A stretch of DNA of 64,000 nt from Marsupella aquatica (lineage: Eukaryota; Marchantiophyta). Below the pieces are notes generated by a model that ran no database searches, was not told the origin of the DNA, and was given only the letters and a program-made list of their open reading frames with translations. Below, in pieces: positions 1-12,872 of this stretch. The number at the start of each line of letters is the position of its first letter. The first letter of the stretch is position 1. The DNA lies in the NCBI GenBank assembly GCA_973895155.1, contig OZ316895.1:12338001-12402000 (forward strand). Direction: 5' to 3'. Both the position numbers and the translations under genes were made by a program.

Positions 1-13
1 AGGAAAGACGCAC

Positions 14-3000
14 CTCAACATCTTCTAGAACAGGACGAGAGGGTTCCTCACTGGCCAGAAGATATCTTCCTGGAGTATTCTCGTCATCAAAGAACACTTG
101 CCATGCCCTGCCACAATATTTCATTGGGGTTTATTTAATTGGCATCTTCAGAGATTACCAAGTCCTATTCTATTGAAAGCAGCTAGGACAAGCACCCTTA
201 AAGTCAACGATAAGTTCTAAACACATTTACGGGTAGGTCAATAAACGCATACCCAGGGTACCTCCGGAAAATGGCTCCAAATGACAGTGTTCGCATTGAA
301 TACACTGGGTTGAAGGTGCTGCAGTCACATTCAGTGATAATTCAGAATGTCTTATGCATACGAGAGGATAATCAAAAAGTACTTAAAACAGTACAGTACC
401 TAATCCTCCAGCTTTAGGATGCATTTTGAAAAACAGAAACCACTCGAAAGATCCGTACTGGCATGTTTGGCGTACACCTAACCTGAGAAAGAACTCCTTC
501 ATCCGCCTTACATTGAGGCCAATCCCCACCTCACCACTTTGAAGCGCTGGGTTATACATAATTAGGGGTCGCGGCTGCAATTAGGTTACACCAACCAGCA
601 GGCCAGCAGTTCAACAAGCAAGATTTTAATCAGAGCCAGCAAACATGCCAATTACCGATCCTAGAGGTCCAAGGGCAAAACAGAGGACACCACAACCACG
701 ACTTTCAAATCACGATCTCAGCTAACAATATTCCAATCAAAGACAACCACGTCACCAATCAACAAGTAACCTGGACTGCTGAACACACACTACTCTGGAT
801 TTCTCAAACAAAAGGGATCGTAGCCAGAAGCACCTAGCCTCCCGCTCTGTTTGCCTCTTCTAAAAGCTGCACAAAAATAACAAGGGACCATACCGGGCCG
901 TCAACTTCCCCCAGGACCGATGAGGCAATCTTCTGTACAGAAGAAAGCATTTGAAAGTCTGGTAGTACCAAGACCACCACTTCATCATCAATGGACACAG
1001 GCTTCCTGTCATTCAAACTGTAGACAAGGTCCTAGGTATCAGTAGATATCCAACACAGCAGGTGGGACCCAATAAAAAGCCAAGGAATAGATCCAAGCCC
1101 ATCAAGGTATCTTAATGCAAACAGCGTAAGTTTCTTGGGGGAAAAACTGTTCCTTGCCATGTGACCGTTGCACGGTACTAAATAGCCTCACAATTTTTCA
1201 AACGCTGGAGATCAGCCATTACACACCGAATAGAAAACACCTACCTATACAATCCACCTGCAAAGAACTCTACTCATTGAGATGATTATTTCTAGGAAAA
1301 CAGTACGATTAATATAGTACTAAAACATAATGAGGTCACATGTAGAAACCTTCCAAATGTGAATGGGGCATCCTTCCATTGATTCTTGAGCATAGCAGCT
1401 ACACCCGCATCGGGAAATATTGCTTTCAATTGCTGCACACAGGCTGCACCACGTCAACATTACCAGCCTCACCTTCTGGCAGAAAGCGTTGTAAGCTTCT
1501 CCAACACTACTGCTCCCATAATCAGGAGCCTAGTGAGTAATTCACAGAATTAAAAATAGAGACAAATGTTGCGCCGAATACCTGGGTCCCTAATCTGGAT
1601 TGCAGATCTTCCAAGAAAAGTCTTGACAGATTCCACAATTTTAACTGATCACCTTCCAGACCGGCATTTGTCATTTGCGGCAACAGTAACTCAACCTGCC
1701 TTGCATACGTTAGATAAGTCCTGTGGTCAAGTTCTGAGCCGAGAAGCTTTTTACTTCACGGGAAGTATCTAAGGAACTAAAATGTTGGGCCTTGTCAACC
1801 TTTGCTGCAGACTTGCGCAACATAGGGTTGGTTGTGACCCTTATTTTTCTCTCGCGACCGAATAACTTGCCATGTGGATGTCCTTCATCCAACACAGCTC
1901 GGCCAGCCGCATCACCCTCATCATGAAAACCTCTAGCATAAGCAAAGATATTGGTACAAATTTTACTATTTTCTGTTACGCGCCCTATTATACTCTTCCT
2001 AATCAGGAGCCAGGTCAACTTGTCTCTGACAATCTTGCTCATCTAGGGTTGGAAATTTCAGATCAAGATACCCTCCAAACAAACCTCACCATGGCAACAC
2101 AGCTAATCCAGACTACTACAGTTCTGCATTGGGTACAGATAAAAATAAAAAGCTTATAGTGTTGACAGCGCTTCAGTAATTCTTCAAACTCAGCTAGAAA
2201 CCGGATCATAGCCTGGAGTTGTTCATGCGCTCTGACAGAAACTCCTAACTTGGAATTATAGCAGAATGCGTGTACCAGTACTGCTAAAAGAGAGGGATAA
2301 TAAACTTTCAAGTACAATTATGAACTCTCGCAGAGAAAAGCATAGAAGCGGTGCTTACAATCGCCCGCGTACCACCAGATTGAACGAACAAGGCGGCTGA
2401 CTCGCTTGACTGAAGAATAGCTCCTTCCAGACTTTCCGGTAAAACACTGCATGGTCCAAAGATTCGTAAATCCCCTTCTCTAAGCCAAATTTTCGAAGAG
2501 CAGATGGACAAGTGGGCATCATCCCAAACCCACAAAGAATTGAATCAAGTTCTAGACCGTCGTCGCAGGTAAGAATATCTTAGAGGTTCAAAAGTCGCTC
2601 TGACGCATCCTTCCACGGTTTTGCCTCCTCGTTCCTACACCGAAAAAGCCAAGCCCATAATTTCACGAAAGAAGCGAGACTCTGCACCTGTCAGCTCGCT
2701 CGTCTTCGGGGACGTCCCCCTCTGTTGAACTCGCATCCTCGGAATCCTCCAGCCCCGGCAAGTCATCGAGAGCTCCAGCGGGGTCATCATCAGAGGGCGT
2801 GAACTGCTGGAATTTAGCGCGCCGTAACACAACCACCCTTCGCTTCCTGAACCCTGGAGCAGCAGCAGTAGTAGCAGCAGCAGCAGCAAATAGCCCTGTG
2901 GAAGACGAGGAAGCACTGCTGTTGCAAAGCTGACTCCGAGAGAAGCAGTAGTGCTGCAATCCCGGCAAAGAAGAGGCTGGAAACAGCAGGGTGGAGGCAG

Positions 3001-3088
3001 CAGTGTGCCGGGCAGGACACCCCTTCAGCTCCGAAGACGTGCTACATTGGACGACGGCAGCCGTGCACAAATGTGCAACTGCGGCCAT
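14..3088 (-). CDS. Plastid-targeted DUF1995 protein (LPA3-like), 3' end outside the window
   Basis: Nine exons read on the minus strand: 3088-2688, 2446-2359, 1695-1582, 1529-1473, 1432-1350, 1017-894, 574-483, 318-253 and 107-14. All have GT-AG borders and matching phases; a further donor at position 13 leads off the window. Exon 1 starts at MAAVAHL and encodes about 130 Ser/Ala-rich residues, as in a chloroplast transit peptide, then an acidic stretch. Later exons carry family-typical strings: VLPESLEGAILQ, VELLLPQM, LKAIFPDAGVAAML, RPLIMYNPALQSGEVGIGLN and YPGAWQVFFDDEN. DUF1995 proteins are plastid proteins; one member, LPA3, helps photosystem II assembly. Which paralogue this is cannot be told from the sequence, so no symbol is given. 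An in-frame GTG at 3178 is not needed as a start. The function is inferred from the family. Confidence 0.87.
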
Positions 3089-3636
3089 AGCTCGACCTTC
3101 TTCTCTGCCCACACCTTTCAAACGGCGCTGTCTACGGATTCCTACGACCGTCTTCAACAATGATAGAAAAGCCCTCACGCAAATCGATCAAGGTCTGCCT
3201 CAAGATCTCCGGAGTCTGGCACGAGCAGATTACAAACTATTGCCAGCGGACGTTAAATGCTATAGAGCTCGGCCAAACTATGGAGAGCTTCGACCAAGAA
3301 CTTCCTCACGGGAAGGTGCAATTTTGCAAAGAACGAATTCGGATTTCGGATTTCGGAATCGGGAGAGCTGGTGCAGATCGGTCAGGGGAGCATTGTGATC
3401 CCTCCGTTTCTGGGAATTTTGTATGGATTTCACGGACTGGACTCTAGAGAAGAGAGGAAGAGAGGAAGAGAGGACGAGAGTGAGGATTCTGGTGAGAGTT
3501 CTCTTTCAATCCTTCACTTTTGCGTTTGGTTCGCTATCCTGTCAAATGGCGTTTGGGTGGTAATGAATTAATTTAAGCTTTTAACTACAGAATCACTTAC
3601 CACTTTCTCATAATTACCAGAAAGTGATGCACCCTT
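3089..3636. other. 5' flank of the DUF1995 gene
   Basis: This stretch lies upstream of the DUF1995 start codon and should hold its 5' UTR and promoter. There is a purine-rich GAGAGGAAGAGAGGA run near 3450-3480. I see no clear TATA box and no gene on either strand. Confidence 0.4.
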
Positions 3637-3639
3637 GGA

Positions 3640-3740
3640 CCATAAGGCTGGTTTTTTTAAACCCCCTTGTCCAACATTTACTAAAAGGGTGCACCATAAG
3701 GTTGGTTTTTTGAAACACCCTTGTCCAACATTTACTAAAA
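3640..3740 (+). repeat. Two-copy tandem repeat, unit about 50 bp
   Basis: A block beginning ACCATAAGG(C/T)TGG and ending CCAACATTTACTAAAA occurs at about 3640-3686 and again at about 3691-3740, with a few mismatches. No coding content is seen. Confidence 0.8.
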
Positions 3741-4265
3741 TTCGAGTTTAATTATAATAATTTGATGCTCATAAATTTAAATATTTTTTAGATTTGAGGA
3801 TATGCTAGAGGAGTAAGTAAGCTACACTTATATCAAAGTGACAGTGAATTTTTGACCATTTTTGTTGAGTCATTGATCGTGGAATGGAATGCAGAAGGGT
3901 AAATTCTAGTAGATTGACTTTCAATGTGATAATATGACATATTAGGGTTTGTGTTTTTCATGTCTCCTCTTCTCTAGTTGCCTTGCAAGTGATAAACTAA
4001 GAATTATTTTAAGACTCATAATCATCAAGTAATAAGCCCAAAACTCCCATGGAGGAGTGTCTCCAACATGGAGGCCCATCCAAGCTTCATTTTCTAAGCA
4101 CTAAACATGTTCCAATTTTTAAAAATTTCAGAGTTTTCATTATATTTATAAATATGTCACAGTTGTTGTATTTGGGTATCTTGGTTAATTCATGAACTTG
4201 TCATCCATGTACAAAATTGTAGCATATTTGTAAATATAAAATAATAATAGTTCATAATTGTAATT

Positions 4266-4665
4266 GATTTTTGCCAAAGCCCTCCCAACAAATGTCTTTC
4301 CTCAAAGATTCCTCAAAATTTGAGCAAAGCAACAATCTGACAGTCAAATGGTGTTTGGGTGATAACTAACTCATTTATGCCAAAAGCCGTAATGAATATT
4401 TTTGCTCAAGGATTCCTTAATACGAGAATGGAGGAATAATCTGAACGCCATTGCGTTTGGGTGGTAATTAATTAATTTATACCAAAAGCCCTTGCAAGGA
4501 ATGTCTTTGCTGAGAGATTCCTAAAAATTTGAGAAAGGAGGAAAATCTGACAGCCAAATGGCGTCTGTGTGGTAATTGGTTAATTTATGCCAATAGAACC
4601 CGAAACAAATGTATTTGCTCAAAAATTCCACAAAATTTGAGCAAAGAGGAACAATCTAACAGGCT
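4266..4665 (+). repeat. Degenerate tandem repeat, unit about 110 bp, three to four copies
   Basis: Each unit contains a variant of GCCAAAAGCCCT, then ATGTCTTTGCTCA, AGATTCCT, AATTTGAG, ATCTGACAG and CAAATGGCGTTTGGGTGGTAA. Another match to the CAAATGGCGTTTGGGTGGTAA part lies at about 3544, outside the main array, so the array may once have extended further left. Confidence 0.7.
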
Positions 4666-4980
4666 AACAAGAGTTCAAGCAAAGTCCAAAAGAAAGCCAA
4701 GATGTACCACCATGTTTAACAATGAATCCCAATGGATCATCCCGATGACATATTGCTTTTAATCATATAGTACTGGTCCAATGCATATGCATTCCACACT
4801 AAGCTTTGTTGAGACTCTGTTGTCGTTGCCACCATGATATCCTGATCACGTTGTTATGGTTGTTGTTGCAAAAATGCTGTTGAAATTAGTTTTGTAGGGG
4901 CAGGTCAAAGCAAATCAAATCCCCCTGTTTTCTTCCCCATTGCACCAGCTAGTGGAACCCATCCCACCCACATTTTCTTC

Positions 4981-5021
4981 GTTTCATTTCATTTCATTTC
5001 ATTTCTTTTCTTTTCTTTTCT
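4981..5021 (+). repeat. Pentanucleotide microsatellite (TTTCA then TTTTC)
   Basis: Four TTTCA units are followed by four TTTTC units, read directly. Confidence 0.9.
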
Positions 5022-5660
5022 AATTCCTTCCCCTTCCCTGCATGCACATTGGTGGACGAGGGTGAGAGGGCAAGCAAGCCTGAGCGGGTGGGTGTGAGGG
5101 AAAATTTGGGCACACTCAAAATCCATGGGAACTCAACTAGATGGCTCATAGTATAATTAGTTCTGTCCACATACATTGCCATGGTCAAGTATTGGATCTA
5201 CCTAACGAATGAGGCTGCCCCCAGGGTCCTCAATTATTTCTTGCAACCATCAGTGAAAATAAATATATATTGTTTTATTGGATTTAGTGGATCACTTATA
5301 ACTTTTTGTGAACACAAGGGATTTTTAAACCAAATTAATATAAATGTAGATTTTTCTAAACCAAATTTGAGGATATTTTAAGAAGCCATGGGGGTAAAAA
5401 AATGATTTTATTTTTTAGGGTACCCAAAAGCATATGGGACCCCCTTAGAGTGAGGCCCCCAAGAGGCTGCCTTGAAAGTGAGCTTATTTTATTTGAAGAG
5501 ACTTCAAAGCCTCCTTCAAAGTGTCACTGTAGGTTGTGATGAAACCCCTGAGATCTTGGGTACTTTGATTTAAGGTCTATCAACGGCCTGGATCACTCAG
5601 GGGTCCCATCAAGTGATTGCTAAGGGGGTCCATCAAACATGTACCTTAAGAAACTTACTT

Positions 5661-5783
5661 AAAATGCAAAACTATAGCATGTTCAACAGTGCGATCATAA
5701 ACTCACCTAAGCAATGAAACTAGGTAAAATACAAAAACTATAGCATGATCAACAGTGTGATCATAAACGCACCCTAAGCAATG
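5661..5783 (+). repeat. Two-copy tandem repeat, unit about 65 bp
   Basis: AAAACTATAGCATG(T/A)TCAACAGTG(C/T)GATCATAAAC appears twice at a spacing of about 65 bp, each time ending near CTAAGCAATG. Confidence 0.8.
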
Positions 5784-6294
5784 TACACAAATTTCTAATA
5801 AGTGCGCTGTGGTGATGATGTCAACATGGTAGCACCTTGATGCGTGCTGAAGCTGATGGGAAAGCTACATTCTACAGTTGCGCTGATAACTATGGCAATA
5901 AAAGACCCCAAGTAATAAAATGAGGCAATGAGCTTTCGACAGCAATTTGCAGATTAAATAGGCCAATTTTGCTTTTTTAAAAATTGGCTCATAGCCATGC
6001 AGAAAGTGATGATCATCAATAGTGATCATCCAATGGTGATCATCCCTTTCTCATTTTTTCCAGACTCACCAGTCAGAGTAAGACTTGCAGTAGTTAAGAA
6101 TGCGTGATGAGCTCAATCATCATAAAGGAAAATTTGTCTCACATTTGATTGACAATGCCCGCACTTTTTTCCTATGCCTTGAAAGCTGAAAGCAAGCCCA
6201 TCCAAGAGAGGATAGACCTCCTGCTCCGGAACATGCGATTTTATGTAAGGTAGCCACAAGGGGACAACACCCAGGAATCTGAACAGGACCCAGA

Positions 6295-6298
<4 letters not shown>

Positions 6299-6335
<37 letters not shown>
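6299..6335 (+). repeat. (GA)n microsatellite
   Basis: About 18 GA units, read directly. The Leu/Ser-rich open frames across it come from the repeat and are not genes. Confidence 0.95.
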
Positions 6336-6336
<1 letters not shown>

Positions 6337-9032
6337 ATGGCCCCAAAGCCAGCCAGCAAGGGCCCAGGAGAAACCAATACTCTCTCCACTATACCCCACA
6401 CAGACATACACACAGATTCACTCCACACCCCTTGAGTGTGGGTGGGGGATTGAACCTGGGACCTCTTGGTTCCAGGTTAATCCTCAGCCAAGTTGTTGTT
6501 AAATCTCTTTACCTTAGAGATACAAAGAAACTCAAGTTTTGGTCCCAATTAGGACTAAAGGTAGACACTCATTAAGAGCTTCTTTCTTGTAGGTCTATTT
6601 GACTCAATTGAACCAAGTGAGGTCAATTGGTTGGAGCTCACAATCTAGGCTATGTGACGGCAGGGGTCTGATTGAACTAAACGAGGTCCTAGCAGTGAGA
6701 CCTGGCTGCATTCAGTGTCTTCCCAGGGGTAGGGTAGTCCAGAACAGTCGAGAGTATTACCCCCATGATTAAGGATACAGGAAAAGTGTGGGGCAAAGAG
6801 GGATTAGACTCATGAGGGAGGGTGAAGAACCTCACCTGGTATTAGGACCCAGAATTATCAACGAATATGGGGCAAAGTAGTCACCATAGAAGATGAGGGA
6901 TAATTTGGTCAGTCTCCTTATGACCAAAAGTCCTCTTCATAAAGTCTAAGGCCTGGTATTTTGGGCAACAGGGGATCCTCTCTCCAGGTTGCTTTTGTTC
7001 TTTGGTAGTGTGATTTCTAAGTAAGGGGATCTGAAGCTACACAATTTGGCACTATCGTATATAAGTAAGGGGGTTTGAAGTTGCAAAATGTAATGAATTT
7101 GTAGAGCTGCAGCAGCTTTGCTGGTGCACTCACATGAGATCGATTCATGGGACTTGCTCTACGTGGTGCACTGTATGTACCTGTCAGCTACAACCTCTGC
7201 TTAGGGTATGTCAGTCTGCGAGGAGCGTGGGTCTCGAGAGCACATTTCTCTCGAGAAATGGGTCTCTCTGTACCATTAGGACTCATTCTTTCTCGCGCTA
7301 ATGACATAGGTGATCCTCAGCCTGCATCACAATGACCAGTACTAGTACTGTTGCGAATGACTGCTCTCCAGCCTGCAACACTTCCGAAACGTGTGTCTGA
7401 CCGATCCATGCAACCTGCTGCACTCTTGCACGGCTTCTGAAATGTTTGTCTGATGATCTATACAATCTGCTGCCTTACTACTGTGCTAAACTAACTATTC
7501 AGCTATTCCTTACAACGCCTTGTCCGTAGTGAATGGTTCTATTCAAGACCGTGTGTCATTCATGGATTAGAGGCTTTCAATTTCTGCCGTGAACGGTTGC
7601 ATTGGAGATTTCAATTCTAGCGAGCGAGTCTCCGCTGTATTTAGAGGAGCAAATATTTCATTTTATTCTATGTTTTCATTGAAATAGTAACACTTCATTC
7701 AAGTGTTTGAGTCTCCGTTTCCAGTAGAAAAGAAAGATTTCACCCAAACTTTCATTCAAGTGATTGAGTCTCCATTGTCATTTAAAAGGGAAATATCTGA
7801 TTGAACGTCTGTCTTTCAGTATTACACGAAAGTTCATTTAGTATGACCTTACTGAGGAAGTTTGAACTTTTCAATTCAAGTCATTGAATACCACGACCGT
7901 TTCCATTAAAAAAAGGAAGATTTCATTCGAGTTCCCTTCTGCGACGGCCTCGCTGTGTATGCTTTCGTCGAATTCATTCTAGCTACTGTAGTGGCTCTCT
8001 TTCCCATGCACTCGGCCCATGAAGTTGTCCTTCTTGTTCATAGCAGTCAGCTTTTCACTCTTTGCTTGCTTTTTCTTTCCTTCAAACCTACAGAAGACCT
8101 GGACCCAATCTCGGCTTTCTTAGACTTGAGGTTGCAACGTCGACTGCGGTCGACAACGCAAAGCTAGCATAGGGGCGGCAAGGACAGTACAATTAAACTA
8201 TCAGACGTGAGTCATGAAAATCCAGCAGAAATGTAGCTAGTGGGTGGTTCATATTCAAATTTTTGCCAGGGCTACTACCATTACTACAACAGCAGATCCT
8301 ATTAGAATTGGTGGGGGAGAGATCAGCTACGAATGCAAACTGGGAAGAATACAAATGAAGTATACTGCAGAAAGAAAAGCGTGTGGAGCACCATTCTATC
8401 CACTAAACTAAGGTGCTATGTAGCTGCTCCGATGACCACAGACCTTGTCCGGCACCCGATCCGGCACTGTACGTACAATCATCATTGTCACGGGCATTGT
8501 CATCATCATCGTTATCGAAATTGTTCGCCTCCCGCATCCGGGTCTTTCGCGATTGCACGTAGCTTGATCGATACAATCATGAAGCACGGACGACAGACAT
8601 AACATTGTGATTTGTGGGGACTTCCACTAGAATACAATTACACACTTTGTTCGAACGAACCGTCTTCACGGTAGGGTCTCTCCAGTCTATGCATCATACA
8701 GTATAATCCACAAACGCTAGCTGCAGCCCATCTAATTATATACACACACGAATCTAGGATACTCTAGCTCTACTTTGTCTGTCTTCTGCATCGTCATCTA
8801 TTACTCAGTTGGAGCTAGCTAGCTAGGTAGCCATCCGTTCTGCAGAACTAGACTGGAAACTCCCTCTCTAACGGTACACTGAGGGAAAGTGGGAAACTGA
8901 AGGGACAATCATGTCATTTCTATGGTAGATTAATTTGCCTGACTACAATCCTAGCTAGAGAAACGAAGCTCACAGGTAAATAATATTTCCACAGGTATAG
9001 TGCTGCAAGCCCAATAAATGGTCTCAGATCCG

Positions 9033-12000
9033 CTATATGATTTCGTTCAGGAAAGAATTGTACGTCTCGCTGTTTTCGAGGTCGTCGTTGAGACCTAAGT
9101 CTGTTAAGTTGTCTTGATCAAATGAGTCTAGGAATGAACTAAGTTTATCTTTCGAAGCGGGGCCCAAAGAGTCTTTGCCGCTGTTGCTGTTGCCAGCGCG
9201 GTGGCCGTGGTTGTGGTGGTCCCTCAAGCTTCTGGAATCTACGAACTGCGAGCTCCTGCTGGATGAGCGCTGTTGCGAGCCGGACGTAGTACATGTCTCT
9301 CGGCCACCGCCCGTGTTATGGTCGAGCTGGGGAGATGTTGACATGGGTCTGTCCGTGTCATCGTTCCTGACCGTATGCTGCTGTTGCTGCTGTCTTGATG
9401 AAGAAGGCGATGTTGAGGACGGCTCTCTGTCGTCTAAGCCCTTAACTGACATGCCTTGTCTTGGTGAATCTATAGATGAGCTGGGACTAACGGGTTGGCG
9501 AGGGGGTGCTTGCTGCTGCTGCTGCAATTGGGCACTGATTAAACTCAATCTGGATGGTGAGGAAGAAGAACGGCCGGCATTGGACTCCGAAGATGTGACC
9601 GAAGGTAATTTAGAGAGAAGGTTATGTAAGCTGGACATGGACGGGAGTAATGATATTGAGCTCCCTGGATTCTGTCCAGTGTTGAGGGCTTTTGGAGGAG
9701 AAGGACACTCGGGTTGCAGCCCATTACTTTGTCTTGTGTCAAACCGGGGACTGCTACTGAAGTTCAAGCCCCCGCCCGGAGGCAGAAACCCATTTTCTCG
9801 GCCGGTTGTCAGCCCCAAAAGAGGATTGTCATTCTCCGGAGGGCGCTTGATCCCCAACACACCACTGCTCAGGAATTGTTGTTGTTGTTGTTTCGCGTGT
9901 TGTGCGTTGTTCTGAATGCGATACGGATCAATGTAAGTAGATTTAGGGAACAATTCATTGATCAGATTTTGATCTCTGCTTCCGGGCCAGACCAGTCCCC
10001 CGTCTGTGGGGGATGAGCCGTGACCCGCACCAATGTCCTGACGCTTCGTGCCCGGGAGAGGCGTCGGATGAGGCACAAACACTCCGGGGATCCCTTGTAG
10101 GCAGTTGAACTTTCGTTGCATCATAATCACGAAGTTGAGATCTTCCACAACCTGCGAAGACCATATATAGAGAGGAGTGCGTCCAATCCCGTGAGATGGA
10201 CAAGTCGAGTAAACTGTGAACATCGTCTCTAACCCTAACAATTTACATGAAATACACCTGCATTAATTAATTTCCTGTGTTTTTTTGGTGACGACCTACT
10301 GTTCCTCGATCGATCTGTCCCTGCAAGCTGGACATTTGCAAAACATTTGTACTGTGCAGAAGCCACCCGAGATATGATCTCTCCGGCGCGAGCAAGAAAG
10401 AATCAAAACCCCTGAATCGAATCGAATTTGCAGAATCTGATATTAATTAATGAGGGTAAACTCGCAAGCGCTGACGGGAAGAATTTCGTTAAAAATTTTC
10501 GATCCTCAACTTTTTGGAGCTACGTACGTTGGGGTACATGTCAAATTATGTGATCGGACCAACCTGTTGCGGTGGAGTTGGCCGCAATTCGCGCATTCGT
10601 ATCATAATTCACACATAATTCACACATAATTCTTTTCTCTTCGCTGCGTATTACGTACATCTGAAGCATTTATATGACCGTGCGTGCTGTTCGCAATTTG
10701 CACAGGAATGTCACGCCAACCATGAAACAACAGGACTAAGTAAAAGCTCGACCGAATGATATCTATTTGTAATCACTCATTCTACCGATAATGATAAGTT
10801 ACAAGTTTTGGAAGTTCCGGATGTTGTGAAACAGTGAGACCTAATATACTCTCAGGAAGTAACCGATTTAGCACTCTATAACGCTCACCTTTTTTTTCGA
10901 TCCAAGTTGTACCAATCCTAAGTCTCTCACAGATATCACCGCTATCGTCTGCAGACAACACAGGATACAACGGAATCAGAATGGACCTCGTAAACTCCAT
11001 TGCATCGACAGCATCGACCGACCAGAAAACCTCACCGTCGTAAATTTTAATGCTCACAATCACATCATCTACACAAAGTTCCCAACTTGTTGACAGATTC
11101 GTAGAACTTCGGATCAATACCTGAATGCCTGCTTTGAATTGCGCTTCCCAAGTACGCGGATGCTGTCAAGAGTGATTGTGAGCTCACATTATTAGTCTTG
11201 ATGTCAATTCGACGTTTACTATGCAGAAATGACTGAGACCTATCCATGTTCCGATCGACGAATCTGTCATCCGGTCATTTCTAACTCTGACTGCAATAAT
11301 TCATAAAACCTGTCACTCACGTGAGGTCCAGCTAGGCTGAGACTGAGCCAGAACTAGCACGACAACATCGTATAGTCATGACGACGGGATCTCAGTGACT
11401 GGCCGCCATACGTACCGGATCCAGAGACCCATGCCATGGAGATAGAAAGCTAATCTCGTGCTCCACTGGTTCTCGGTAAACCCACTTGTGGCTGTTGTCC
11501 GAGGCCACTTTTCCCATCAATCTGCGATAGGTGCACAGATCATAACGAATGGTGCCAATTAGTAAAGCCTGTTATGCTATCAATCGTCTGCAGATCAAAC
11601 ACATGTACAAGAAGGACCCATATAAAATAATCTTCCAAGGTTCAGGAATGATGGAGTATCCTGGACAGCATTTAGATGCCAGTGGCAAATCAAAGAAACT
11701 TTATTCTGATTCTCACATGCAGCTCAACGAGTGCCTTTACGAACTAATCTGGCGCAATAGAGGTGAGTTGGTTGCAGGTAGTCGGAAATTGAGCAACACT
11801 GTTTTTGAGCAGCTGAAGATCAGAGTTCACCTCTTCTCAATCTCGTTCTCTATAGGGGATACAAACGGCTGGGAAAAAATCCTAGCGATGTAACGATCTG
11901 TGAGGACGCACAGGTTCGCATGCTAGATACACTGTCCAGACTGGACACTGACGTAGCTCAAAATTATGTAGTGACTGAGGTCCTGGCGAGATCAGACAAG

Positions 12001-12872
12001 AGCCTACTTCCTATTCTTTTCTGCTAATGTTTGAGTCGTTACTAGCAACTGCGACCAGTACAGCCATGCCTTTATAGCTGGTGAATCAAATAGAAATATA
12101 CCCTTCTCCATAATTATACACATCATGAGACATCTTGAAGAACAGCTCCGGATGCATGACCGTCGCGTCGCCAGATTCATCTGCGTGATTGAAACTGTGG
12201 TTACCGTAACGTGATGCCATCTGAGCTTCCTTGGCTGAAGCACAGGCCGGGAAATCGCAAAAGCCATCTTCCCACACGAGGATCCTGGGATCATTCACAC
12301 CATCGTGCTGTATACGTTAATTGAACGATAACCAAATTAACGCGACCCTCCGAACAACGGTAGCTCAACTAAAGTCCACCACATGATTAGTCTAAGAGTG
12401 CCGTACAAAGAGCGAGCAGTGTACCCGTACCAGTTTCGTTTGTTGCCCTTTGACCTGTCTACAGCGCCTCCTTCACTTTCCCACCTGTGCACAGGGAACA
12501 TTTTTTCACAAGAGGATTGGCCGCAAGTTCAAAGGCATAACCTTCACGGCCTGTACTAGTAATCGTCGATCATAGTAACTAAACTCATTCTTGAAGTCCC
12601 TGAGAGCTCTCAGATGACAGAAGCCAGACTTATCTTTCATGTTGCAAGCAAAAAAGGCGCAGACCATCGATAGCAAAGACTCAACGTCCGCAATGAGGAG
12701 GAAGTAGAAAATCATGATAATGACTCAGAGAGCGTTGAACGCACTTAGGTGGAGGGTAGTTCCGAGGAAGAATGCGCCAGAAGACAGCGTACACCCATTG
12801 CGTATCACAACAAAGACCGCGTAGCGTATGCTGCAACATATGATTCAACACTGGCAGGCCCCTCTTCTCCAT
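9033..12872 (-). CDS. MYC/MYB N-terminal-domain protein with Gln/Ser-rich tail (plant 'WNK-related' family)
   Basis: Seven exons: 12872-12745, 12484-12431, 12284-12102, 11521-11416, 11162-11121, 10948-10889 and 10151-9033. They total 1692 bp, exactly 563 codons plus a stop, with GT-AG borders and matching phases throughout. Residues 1 to about 215 form the bHLH-MYC_N-type domain: QWVYAVFWRILPRNYPPPKW, ILVWEDGFCDF, ELFFKMSHDVYNYGEGLMG, NSHKWVYREP, HPRTWEAQFKAGIQ, LVQLGSKKK and VVEDLNFVIMMQRKF. Plants have a small family with this domain and no bHLH, some members labelled 'WNK-related' although no kinase domain exists; this gene fits. The last exon encodes about 350 low-complexity residues with three Gln5 runs and an acidic Leu-rich end (LSSFLDSFDQDNLTDL), which could be a transcriptional activation region. 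That role is inferred. Confidence 0.9.

Larger units (their letters stand above)
4666..9032. other. Long stretch without a recognised gene
   Basis: Only short open frames occur, and none looks like a conserved protein. The stretch holds a TTTCA pentamer run at 4981-5021, a two-copy repeat at 5661-5783 and a GA run at 6299-6335. The last part lies just downstream of the MYC-N-domain gene and may contain its 3' UTR. Confidence 0.5.

Noticed and set aside
2635-3020. Overlapping frames with Leu, Cys or Tyr runs near the DUF1995 exon 1
   Set aside because: Other readings of the GCA/GTA triplet run within the transit-peptide exon.
6113-6428. Leu/Ser-rich minus-strand frames
   Set aside because: Produced by the GA microsatellite.
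9175-9915. 246-codon plus-strand frame, rich in Cys and Leu
   Set aside because: It is antisense to the Gln/Ser-rich last exon of the MYC-N-domain gene, whose seven exons join perfectly.
10782-11117. 111-codon minus-strand frame as a separate gene
   Set aside because: It covers intron sequence and the small exon 10948-10889 in the wrong frame; the right frame gives LVQLGSKKK.
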